64,000 nucleotides of DNA from Platerodrilus igneus (Eukaryota; Arthropoda; Insecta; Coleoptera; Lycidae): assembly GCA_036346225.1 (NCBI GenBank), contig JARFIW010001344.1, forward strand, positions 937,001 through 1,001,000, in the 5' to 3' direction. Below the pieces are notes generated by a model. That model made no database searches, was not told the origin of the DNA, and saw nothing but the letters and a program-made list of their open reading frames with translations. Made by a program: the position numbers and the translations under genes. Positions 55,599 to 64,000 of this stretch are shown piece after piece. Numbering within the stretch: position 1 is the stretch's first letter; each line of letters opens with the position of its first letter.

Positions 55599-57753
55599 TT
55601 AGAATTTCATAGCTTTTTTAGCTATATGAGCAGCCTGTCTGGCTGCGGATAGGGCCTTTTTATATTTGCTGCACTTACTTTCTCCACCCATGTGTTCTGG
55701 CGTACCACACAGAGCACAATGGGCTTCTTTGTCGCATGTTTTTCCGATATGCCCCCGGTTACCACATTTGCGGCAGAGCTATGATCTATCCGGACCTCTA
55801 CATTCTGCGGCTACGTGATCATATGCCCAGCATCTAAAACATCTAGTGAGTATCACTTTTTTTCTCGATTACACGGTACTAGCCCGATTCTAAGGTCCCC
55901 AGTCATTAGTTTAGCGACATCTTCTTTGTCCATAGTAATTGAAAGAGCATTTGTGCCGTTATTGCTGGGCCTTATCTCTCCCAGCCTATATGCTTTTCCT
56001 TCAAGGTCCACTACTTTATATGCAATTGCCTAAAGTATATCTTCCTTCCCCGTTGCCGCTTCCATTCCTCTTATGTGTACTGTCTCTGTTTCCGTTTTTT
56101 GTCCAGTCCTTCTGGTTTTTACATTATTATCGGTCTTTTGTATAATAGCCTGTATAATGGTCAATGCTTCTTTATTTTTTTTTCTACCGCAATGAGTAGT
56201 TTACCGTCTTTCGTTTTTCTAACGACCATGATTGAAGTTGCTACGGGGTTATCCTTTAGGTTAGTCTTAACATCGTTTAATATGGATTTATAATCTGAGC
56301 CGGCTTTTTCTACTACTAAAGCGTATGTGTTTCGCTCCCGTCCAGTGTCCCTTTTCTTATGCTTAATTCGACTTTTACTTGGGGTTGTATATATAAGAAC
56401 GTGCGAGCTCGTTCCATGAAATATTAGTTCGGTCACTTTTCGGAGAGCGTTAACACTTAGAGCTTCCACGTAGTGTAGAACTACCCATTCATCGTTTTTC
56501 ACCTCATCTGATATGCGAAGAAGAGTATTGAAGATTTCATACTCTGTTGCATCATGTGTAGCTTTCATTATTTTACTTTTTACCATGCCTTGTGCGCACT
56601 TCGAGCGCACCTTTATGATATTTTCGATAACCTATACATCTTAGGACGTGCAAATTATATCTGGAAAGCGATCCTTATAAAGTTTTTGTACGCTTTTATC
56701 TATTTGCGGGTCTTTTGGCTCCACTAGAACTACTTTGGTAACATCGTTCCTGCTGTAAAGAGGATTTCCTATAAAAACTTTGGTGTTAGTATAGACTCAG
56801 AAATCCTACTCCTTTTCCCTAACTTCTTGCAATGTGTCGTACGTGGCGATAGTAGGGAGGATTTTAATTGTTTTACTCTGACCAGTCGCGATTCCGTATC
56901 TATCCTCATTTGTTCGTGTCACTACTTGTTCCAGGTGTGCTATTCTCACCTGCGCCAATGCCATTTCTTGCCTAAGAAACTGATTTTCTATTTTTAGTTA
57001 GTTAATAACTGCTTTGTTTTCTATCATCTGTGCCCGGTTCTTTTCATCGATTCCTTTACCTCTTTTTCTTTCTCTTATGCTCTTATTATGACCGTCTACC
57101 ATTTGATTCATAAAGTGTATATTTGTACCTGAGGCTAGCCTGTTTACTAGGTCCCTCATTCTACCCACCGAGTCCTTTAGTTCCCTCTCAGTGTTTGTAT
57201 TTTTTTTCACAGTGGTATAGGCCGAGGCTACTTCTGCTTCTAGGGATTTGATTAACTCCTGTACTTGCTCCAAATTCTTTTTGTTTTCCAATCCCTTCTC
57301 ATCCTTAGGCTTCTTTTTCCGCTTGCCACCTTCTGTTCACCCCTCCGGAGATCTATCTACATCAAGTACTTCCACTTCTGTACTTAGTTAATTTGAGTTT
57401 GTATTCTCTGCACTTGTTGCATCTCTCTCCGTATTTCTCTGGAAAGGCGTTCTGTATAGAGCGCCCCTTCTATGATTTGGGTCAATGATCGCATCCTTGT
57501 GATACTCCTTATTGATTTTTTGTGTTCCAGAAGCTTTTTGCACTGATGCAGGTAGTGGGTCGGTCTGGTTCCTCACCAACACCACAGAACTGTCGTCGGC
57601 TGACGGTTGGCGAGAGCCCGTTCGCTCACTCTCTATACCGACCGGTACTTGAAATTCCCTCCCATGCACCGTAAACAAATTTTCATTTGGTTGTACTTCC
57701 ATATTTACTGGTAGAATAGCCGTTTCGCGCCAGGTCGTCATCCCACTGTTCAT
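55599..57753 (-). pseudogene. gag: R1-type copy C ORF1 (gag-like)
   Basis: ATG 57753 starts MNSGMTTWRETAILPVNMEV. A coiled-coil-like part follows (LEQVQELIKSLEAEVASAYT, 57280), then a domain with ATSIMVVRKTKDGKLLIAVE (56240), a segment VRIGLV-like near 55880, and three zinc knuckles near the end: CFRCWAYDHVAAEC, CRKCGNRGHIGKTC and CALCGTPEHMGGESKC. The stop is at 55599. Stops fall at about 57380, 57000, 56610 and 56160. Role: nucleic-acid-binding component of the particle. Confidence 0.8.
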
Positions 57754-58959
57754 CTCCGATTTAGTTATTTAATAATTAGAAAGACCATGTCAAGCCAGGT
57801 CGCCATCCTCTAATATCCGTATCCGACTTTAAGAAAGTAAGGGGAAAGAAAGGGAAAGTAGTACGTCTGCCCTCGGTAAACCTAATAGCCAAGACGTACC
57901 AGGAAGAATTAGGGTCGGGGTCGAAAGCCGAAGAGTAGAAGTTGACCCCTGATAGGATAGATTATAGAAAGAAAATTCTACCCATAGATTGGTACAAGAG
58001 AGTACCAAGGAAGCAAAGTAAAACCTTAAAAAGACCCTCCTCCTTTATCCGGGCTTGGGACCGGCAGTAACAACATGTGCCCGCCGTATAATGGCGTACA
58101 TACATTTCTCCAGGCGGAGTTACGATGCTTAAGCCTATAAACAAATATCTTCTGCAATATGACTTGGCCGAATTTGAACCTTGCGTACGCGTTAATAAAG
58201 GCTACAAATATGTTCTTATCGGCTTGGATTGTTTTACCAAGTACGCGATTGCTAGACCATTAAAAAACAAAATTGGTCCAGAAGCTACAAAAGTTATGAA
58301 AAGTATACTGAGATCAATGCTACGCGATGATAATATTTCATCAAAGATCAATTTTCAAACAGATGAAAACATAGAATTTAAATCGTTTAAAAATCTCTTG
58401 CAAAAATATAAAGTTAATCATTACTCTATACATTCGTTGACTAAAGCCAGTATAGCAAAAGCACATCCAAATGAAGTCGAACTTTTTGCAGGCAGTGTTG
58501 TTACAAGTCAAAGAAAGTTGTTTAAAATAGATTGGTGCGGATAACTAAATATAAGACTGTTTTTGATAAAGGGTTTTTACACAACTGGTCTACATAATAA
58601 CTATTTAAAGTAGACAAAATTCAACGGACAAGATCTGTCACTTACTTTCTTCAGGGTTTAAACGATAGAACAATTTTTGGTGCCTCCTACAAGGAGGAAC
58701 TTCAGGTTATAATTTATTTAGTAGAAAAAGTGCTTAAGAAGAGAAACAAGGGGGCGGATTGTCGATTAAATGGTATGGATTCAACATCCCAAAGTGGCAA
58801 AATATGGAAAGAATAGTTATATGAGGCTTTATTTTAAAGTTTATTCATTTATGAATCAACTCTAGGTGAAGTAACATGGCTTTCATCTTGGACATTTAAG
58901 GTTTTCAATTTAAAAATAGCGATTTTTTGCAAAAAAGATTGCTATTCTGAATGTTGAGA

Positions 58960-59360
58960 CAGATGTGTTATGACACGAGATTTTAGATTTACCCTTGACC
59001 AATTCGAACTTGGGTGAGGAATTTCAGAAGCACATCGCGTGGGTGATAAAGTTTTTGCATGCCTAGGACTGGGATTTATCTCCTACCAATGGATTGAAAA
59101 CTACACCTTTGAGTTTATTTGTACAAGAAATGATACCCGCAAACGCAGTAGTTTATGTCAAAGAAATGCAAAGAAACATTATCTCAAAGTACTTGCCAGC
59201 CAACATTGTGAAAAATATGGAAGAACTGGTGTTCAAAATTTGAAGCAATTAAGGAAAAGTTGTGATGAAACTAACCATTTTTTATTGCATTTAAAGCATT
59301 TTTTTAATTGTGCAATGCAGAACCTATGTGTATTAAAGAACTGTATTTTTAAATAAATTG
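58960..59360 (+). pseudogene. Unknown protein of the virus-like element, broken
   Basis: Two frames contribute. One reads TPLSLFVQEMIPANAVVYVK and NIISKYLPANIVKNMEEL; the other continues with VQNLKQLRKSC and then NCAMQNLCVLKNCI to a stop at 59356. The pattern 'vYVKgxxk...i.nmedlxc.slk.L...CxxH...CAxxNvxxlxxW' resembles an uncharacterised protein seen next to integrase and capsid genes in arthropod elements; part of that family resembles a nuclease-like fold, but I am unsure. A stop near 59065 and a frame change near 59220 disable it. Position: 140 bp after the integrase. Confidence 0.35.
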
Positions 59361-60195
59361 TTATATTGATTTAGTTCATTTAATTAAAATGGTTGTATTA
59401 AAATAGGTATTAAGAGCGGGTATGCACATAAAAATCAGAAAAAGGCTACTTTATTTAAACCCTACAGGTGCTTTGCAGGCAAAGTAACTGAATAATAATA
59501 GAGAATCGCAATTTAAACAAGCAAGTTTTAAAATAAAAATATTATACTTACCTAAAATTTCAAATAGATGAGAATCTGCAACACTACACACTTTGACGAC
59601 TTAACTTTTTTTTCACCAAATAATTTCGAAATGAAATTGACTATATTTTGTCCAGTATTTATGAGAGAAAGCGAAGGTAATGTTTTTCATTCACTTAGTT
59701 TATTTAGAAGCGCCTTAGGCAGGGGGAAGTTAATCGTCACATTGAGCTGTTGACATTAAAGAAAAAAACTTTCAAATTTACTGTTAATAAGTTAAATGTC
59801 ATTCAGTAACGAGTGTAATATTTCTTGCTGAGCTGTTAACGATGCCTGGAAAATACCTTCGAAATCATTATATTTAGAAAGTACGTCTTAATGTTTTCAC
59901 TACAAATTGAATTACATAGAAAATCGATTATAGATCTACTTTCTAACTAAAACAATGCAAAATTGGAAGCTTTAATACTGGATATAATAACCTTTGATTT
60001 AAGTACATGCATGGTATGTAATTCGAAAATATTCCGCAATCCAGGATATTAATAAGTATTTTTGTGTTTTATTCTTTTAACAATTTTATTGAGTTAAACC
60101 TAAATAAAAATGCATGAGTGTTTGCTACTATGTTTTGGATATTAAACAGTCTGCGGTGTCTTTGTTGTTGCTAATTTTTAACATATTTTAACATA
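59361..60195. other. Non-coding AT-rich stretch
   Basis: No domain. A 61-codon frame at 59568 has no motif. The left copy of a 25-bp direct repeat lies at 59982-60006. The right boundary of the virus-like element must fall in or before this stretch; no terminal repeat was recognised. Confidence 0.4.
59982..60006. repeat. 25-bp direct repeat, left copy
   Basis: Starts atataataacctttgattta and recurs exactly at 62034-62058. The preceding 20 bp are also related (aattgg...). The two copies bracket the Penelope-like element, at 0.2 kb upstream and 0.7 kb downstream of its coding part. Confidence 0.8.
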
Positions 60196-60199
60196 TTTA

Positions 60200-61369
60200 A
60201 AGGATGTTCTTATAGATAGTGATATTGATGATGATAAAGTTGAGGACTATATCAAGCTTGTTTCGCATTGCATGTCCCAGAACTGTTTTCAATTCAACAA
60301 CAAGTTGTACGAACAACATGAAGGCACAGCAATGGGAAATAGCCTATCACCTTTCATAGCAAATTTATTTATGTCTCGCTTTGAAACCGAGTTAAAAGAA
60401 AACTCCAAATACTTCCAAAGAATATGGTTAAGGTACGTGGATGATATTTTTGCAGTTTTTGACACTTCTAAATCAAATGTTGATGATTTTCTTAAAGAAA
60501 TGAATTCCAAATTTCAAAGCATAAAATTTACGTATGAACTAGAGAATAATGGACAATTACCCTTTTTAGATACATTAGTAATTAGAAATGGTAATAAATT
60601 AGAATTTGACATTTATAGAAAAGAAACCAATGTAAATCGCTCTATTTTGTCTTCCTCTAATCATAGCATACAACATAAGTTGGCTTCATTTAACTTTTTA
60701 ATTAATAGATTATTGAATTTCCCTTTAAATAAAAACAGATTTAATAAGGAATTTGCTCTTATTAAACAAATAGCGAATTACAATGGTTTCTCTTCTGATA
60801 TTATAGATAATATTTTTAGAAAGTGTAAAAATAGGATCAACATCCGTAAATCAACGACTTTGCAATCAACCACCTCTAACGATAATGTTAAATATACTAA
60901 ACTTCTGTTTCACAAAACCACAAAGGGTCTTGATAAAATATTCAAACAGTGTAATTTCAAAATTGCTTTCACTAATACTAATAAAATTAAAGATTTGCTT
61001 GGTAATCCAAAAGACAAGGTGGAGAAATTGCAAAAGTCGGGGATTTATGAAATTAGTTGTGCAGGGCCAGGGTGTTTTCAAAAATATATTGGTCAGACCA
61101 AAAGGAATATAACAACAAGATTTAAAGAACACATTGCTCACTTCAAATATGGTAAATATGAAAGGTCTCAGGTTGCCAAACATATATTTGAAACCAGCCA
61201 CCCCGTTAAACTAGAAAATGTTAAATTGTTAAAAGCGGTACCAACGTTTTTCTCCTTAAATGCCTATGAATCAATTAAAATTGTTAAACATAAAGGACCC
61301 CTCTTAAACACCGATAAAGGGCCAATAGCGCCATCTGCTTTGCTTTCCCTATTGTTTAACAACCAATGA
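60200..61369 (+). pseudogene. Penelope-like element: RT C-terminal half with intact GIY-YIG endonuclease
   Basis: One uninterrupted frame of about 390 codons. It begins inside the RT palm (DVLIDSDIDDDKVEDYIK), then has HEGTAMGNSLSPFIANLFMS (motif B region), the catalytic LRYVDDIFAVF (60435), the thumb FTYELENNGQLPFLDTLVIR and YRKETNVNRSILSSSNHS, and the linker to the GIY-YIG nuclease: SGIYEISCAGPGCFQKYIGQ, TKRNITTRFKEHIAHF and YERSQVAKHIFETSHPV. The stop is at 61369. The N-terminal RT half with the motif A aspartate is missing, so the copy is 5'-truncated, but nothing in the remaining frame is broken. It is a different family from the copy at 45.7 kb. Confidence 0.85.
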
Positions 61370-61439
61370 GAAAGCAAGATTAAATTGTTTCCGCTTCAGT
61401 AGATTTAGAATTAGTATAAATTAAGTAGATTTAAGTTAT

Positions 61440-61665
61440 AATGTCACAATTCACTTGTTTGTTGTTGAGAACACCAGCCTGCGGGTGAGGACAATATCCT
61501 CGATAGTGTTTAAAGCAACAATATTGTAAATTGTATGTTGGGTAGGTTCACTTCAGCCTAAGTAGTGAGGAGAATATCCTCTGAAGTGTTCCAGAACAAC
61601 AGCTAATTATTATTTAATTACAGATTTCCTACTGTTTATGACCACATGGTGGTCGAAATACGTAT
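61440..61665 (+). repeat. Hairpin repeats in the Penelope-like element 3' region
   Basis: Two imperfect direct repeats, gtgaggacaatatcctcgat (61487) and gtgaggagaatatcctctga (61567), each with a gagga...tcctc hairpin, are followed by a third hairpin gaccacatggtggtc (61640-61654) leading into gaaatacgta. The 'hairpin then GAAA' layout resembles stem II and the GAAA box of hammerhead ribozymes known from Penelope-like elements, but the CUGAUGA box is not intact in any of the three. Confidence 0.45.
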
Positions 61666-62370
61666 CTGGTATTTTAAATATTTTTTGTGGTAAGGGTTTT
61701 TCATTTTATTCAAATTGTGCCACAGTGTTCCTATAGATTATTATCTTCTGAGAGTTGAATTTTATATCAACAGCACCCATTATTGTTTATAAACAGTAAA
61801 TGTGTTTAATTTTACTGGTATTTAGATGCTGGCAATTATTCAGCATGTTTAAAATACATTGTGTGGCAGTATCCACTGATTTATTTTGTTCTTATCATAT
61901 CAATACAGAATTGAATTGCGCGTTAGAAATGTAGTGCCTTTAGCAGTTGTATTATGTCTGTTGCTCTCGCACACATTATAGTTACATAAGGAGGAGCCGA
62001 TAGTTCCTTGTAGAATTGGTACTTGAACACCGAATATAATAACCTTTGATTTAAGTACGCGAAACTTCCTGATAAAATGTGTAAAATCTATTCAGTGTAA
62101 TAAATTCATAATAATTACTATTATTCGTCATCGGTGTCACAAGTGAAACACTATAATCATGTTAATTCTATGGCTGGATGGGTGTAACGGATGTTCCCAC
62201 GTAATTGCATAGAGAAACAGGTTTTAGGTACCTCGTTCAATTCCTGCTTGGGTCAATTTTTTCTCCGATAGTTAGGAAAAATCGGCGATAACAAAATGTG
62301 CTAAACTGGTAGTTGTGACGTTGGTGTTTAGGGTTTAGCGTCCATCTTGTGATGTCATGATGGTCCAGCG
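61666..62370. other. Non-coding stretch, right copy of the 25-bp repeat inside
   Basis: No frame with a domain. The right copy of the direct repeat lies at 62034-62058. At 62237-62250 cgttcaattcctgc resembles a pol III B box without a clear A box. Confidence 0.4.
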
Positions 62371-62373
62371 GGA

Positions 62374-62460
62374 GGATGCTGAGGTACAGTGGTTCAGTGG
62401 AAGGATGCTGAGGTCCAGTGGTCCAGAGCAGGAATGCTGAAGTACAGTGGCCCATGCCAT
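62374..62460. repeat. 29-bp minisatellite, three units
   Basis: Units begin at 62374, 62403 and 62432, each starting ggatgctgaggtacagtgg or a close variant. A partial unit precedes. It is directly followed by the target duplication of the third SINE. Confidence 0.8.
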
Positions 62461-62463
62461 TGG

Positions 62464-62761
62464 GCGGCTCTGTGACGTAGTTGGTATGCGTGTGAATACT
62501 ACGTCCAAAGTCACGCGTTCGAATCCCGACACGGTCCGCTTGAAAAATGTTAGGCGAGTATTTTTTACAAAAATACGCCTTCGTTCGGATAAGAGATAAA
62601 ATGGAGGTCCCGAGTGTGAGTGTTTTCACGCACGTTAAAAATCCCTACCTTGCTTGGAACGGCAAGAGTTCGGCAAAATTGAAAAATTTTCATGTAAAAA
62701 AACTCGCTTCCTGGCCAATGTAGTACCTTCGGGTGGAGCATTGGAAAATCACATGTAGAGT
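62464..62761 (+). mobile_element. tRNA-derived SINE, copy 3
   Basis: 298 bp, the same length as copy 2. Flanked by ccatgccattgg (62452-62463) and ccatgccgttgg (62762-62773), 11 of 12 identical. B box gcgttcgaatcccg is close to consensus. Body and tail as in the other copies (cacgcacgttaaaaatccct, ccttgcttggaacggca). Confidence 0.85.
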
Positions 62762-62773
62762 CCATGCCGTTGG

Positions 62774-64000
62774 CTAAAAAATGGCTAGTTAAAGAAAACT
62801 GTTAGATCCTGATGATTTAAGATGACAATGTTAATTTTTCGTAAAGAAGATGTTATCTGCTCCTTATGGAAATTAACATTGGGTTATGGCGTCACAACTG
62901 TGCCAAAGTATACACAAAAACTCTACTGTTATAAAGTTTGTAGGCCGAATGACTTTGTAGAAACAAAATTTGTAATTTTATAAACAACTATAATTAATTA
63001 TTCGTAAAATCTATCATACTAGATGCGTCCATATTTAATTTATCCATTCTAATTTAAGCTAGCGTAAAGCAGCACGTCAGGAGCTATATTATATAAGATG
63101 TTTCTGATTGAAAAGTTAGAAATTAGACATATATGTACGGTAAACTTAATTGGAAATTATCTTTTATTCATCGTGTTCAATTAGAGAAGGAGTAAAGAAG
63201 GAACACAAAGCCAATAAGCTCAGAGCGAGGTATTCAATTAATTTGTCAGAAGCTGTTAATGTCGACTGAGTAGTTTATTGTGACTACTTGTGTGTAGTGG
63301 TCACTATATATGTCACAATCATGATTAATAAATTCTTTGGTATTTATGCTACTGGACTGTAATAATTACATTCCGTACGCTTACATACTATATGCTTAAT
63401 ACTTCTCAAAAATCGTTATTTCACACAACACAACGATTATCTATTAGATATACATTCATTCTGGTTGTATACAACCGAATTTGAGCTTTTCTCTAAGTAA
63501 ATATGCACTCAGTAATAAAAATATCCACGCAATAACTTTCCCTATACTCATTCATATCGATAAATCGATTGCTATATGTTAGCATTCATCCCTTTGTTTG
63601 ATAAACCATCAGATGAACCACTAAATGGTGATCTATGTTTGCTGCTTTATCTAACTGAAAAAATTCTGAATGTGCCAGGGATTTCAGCCTTATGATTAAA
63701 CGGATTTTCTTTTTGTTCGGTAGCACAAGATAAATTCGATTGACAATTTAATAAAAAAAAACAAAGGCCATAAATTCTGTTAAGCAAAATACTGACACAG
63801 ATATAATGAGAGGTTATATGTGTTAAATGGCTGAAAGATATTTATTGAACTGTACCAAGCCATTAGACATACATTTAACTTGCTACAGTTTTGATTAAAT
63901 TGCATATTATTCAATCCCTGCACATATCTGGGGAATATAAAGGCGTGAGTAATAAATCAAGCTGAGACAACTTTCCAACACAATTACCAAACACGAATAT
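62774..64000. other. Non-coding AT-rich stretch
   Basis: No coding, RNA or repeat signal recognised up to the end of the window. Confidence 0.45.

Larger units (their letters stand above)
52246..58124 (-). mobile_element. R1-type LINE copy C, nearly full length, inserted in the integrase
   Basis: 5879 bp on the minus strand, flanked by the 12-bp target duplication atgcttaagcct at 52234-52245 and 58125-58136. The plus strand starts with a T run right after the left duplication, as expected for the poly(A) end. It contains a 5' leader (58124-57754), ORF1, a 29-nt spacer, ORF2 and a 3' UTR (52588-52246). Both frames carry several stops and shifts. Clade by motifs: R1-like (three zinc knuckles in ORF1, APE endonuclease, C-terminal CCHC). 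Duplications of 12-14 bp are usual in that clade. It is a different family from copies A and B. Confidence 0.9.
52165..58818 (+). pseudogene. Retroviral-type integrase with C-terminal chromodomain, split by a LINE
   Basis: Part 1 (52165-52245) encodes SKETIVKKLFIPARKS. Part 2 resumes at the right-hand target duplication (58125) in the same frame. Core motifs are the first aspartate in LLQYDLAEFEP (58150), KGYKYVLIGLDCFTKYA (58200) and the second aspartate in FQTDENIEFKS (58355), then YSIHSLTKAS. The third catalytic residue (glutamate, expected about 5 residues after KAS) is missing, apparently deleted together with the RNA-dependent-like helical tail. A frameshift at about 58540 leads to the SH3-like end KYKTVFDKG, TYFLQGLNDRTIFGASYKEE and a chromodomain-like IYLVEKVLKKRNKG (to 58818). 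Integrase plus chromodomain is typical of Polinton-like integrases. The N-terminal zinc-finger domain is absent. Confidence 0.7.
47873..59360 (+). mobile_element. Fossil Polinton/adintovirus-like virus-like DNA element
   Basis: Consecutive + strand remnants encode a double-jelly-roll-type capsid protein, a pipsqueak-HTH peptide, an A32/FtsK-like packaging ATPase, an unknown structural-type protein, a fibre-like protein, an unknown 115-aa protein, a chromodomain integrase and a further unknown protein. Spacing is viral: ATPase stop to next ATG 11 nt, next stop to fibre ATG 29 nt, and the 115-aa frame overlaps the integrase ATG by 8 nt. Capsid plus ATPase plus retroviral-type integrase is the hallmark set of Polintons/Mavericks and relatives. 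The interval is split by a 5879-bp R1-type LINE and a 298-bp SINE. Not found: pPolB polymerase, adenovirus-type protease and terminal inverted repeats. Confidence 0.7.

Noticed and set aside
62190..62260. Possible second tRNA-like or SINE head (cgttcaattcctgc)
   Set aside because: A B-box-like motif is present but no convincing A box or cloverleaf stems could be formed.

Overview
The window looks like gene-free arthropod (probably insect) chromosome, AT-rich and packed with dead mobile elements. The evidence for an arthropod is the element content: R1-type non-LTR retrotransposons, Penelope-like elements, Ty3/gypsy elements, a mariner-type transposase, a pipsqueak-type helix-turn-helix, and a repeat-encoded protein with a DUF4817-like domain. 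I found no host protein-coding gene, no rRNA and no CRISPR. Nearly every recognisable reading frame is broken. The species cannot be fixed from the sequence alone.

Layout. 0-3 kb: a degenerate arthropod repeat-encoded protein. 3.4-5.9 kb: three overlapping 3' ends of an RTE-like LINE. 9.1-10.5 kb (minus): gypsy RNase H-integrase remnant. 10.5-13.7 kb (minus): 5' half of an R1-type LINE (gag and endonuclease). 13.7-17.9 kb (minus): a second R1-type LINE split by a ~1.95 kb non-coding repeat that recurs at 39.5-41.5 kb. 18.2-19.0 kb: composite CA-rich minisatellite. 19.1-20.4 kb (minus): gypsy gag-protease remnant with a primer-binding-site-like sequence. 20.5-21.4 kb: tandem array. 21.4-25.8 kb: gypsy element with a complete 1.7 kb 3' LTR, a 4-bp target duplication and a large internal deletion. 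29-31 kb: LINE fragments and the first of three copies of a tRNA-derived SINE. 35.7-36.9 kb (minus): mariner-type transposase. 43.9-46.6 kb: gypsy protease-RT remnant, a 167-bp-arm inverted repeat, a tRNA-like cloverleaf and a Penelope-like element. 60.2-61.4 kb: a second Penelope-like element with a long intact frame.

The most interesting region is 47.87-59.36 kb. It holds a fossil virus-like DNA element on the + strand. In order it carries a double-jelly-roll-type major capsid protein, a small pipsqueak-HTH frame with its own TATA/initiator promoter, an A32/FtsK-like packaging ATPase, an unknown structural-type protein, a small fibre-like protein, an unknown intact 115-aa frame, a retroviral-type integrase with a C-terminal chromodomain, and a further unknown protein. 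This gene set is that of Polinton/Maverick or adintovirus-like elements. A nearly full-length 5.9 kb R1-type LINE sits inside the integrase, flanked by a 12-bp target duplication, and a SINE sits inside the ATPase, flanked by a 14-bp one. Without these insertions the element covers about 5.3 kb. No protein-primed DNA polymerase was found in the window, so the element is either defective, rearranged or incomplete here.

All family assignments rest on motifs read by eye; no database search was run.
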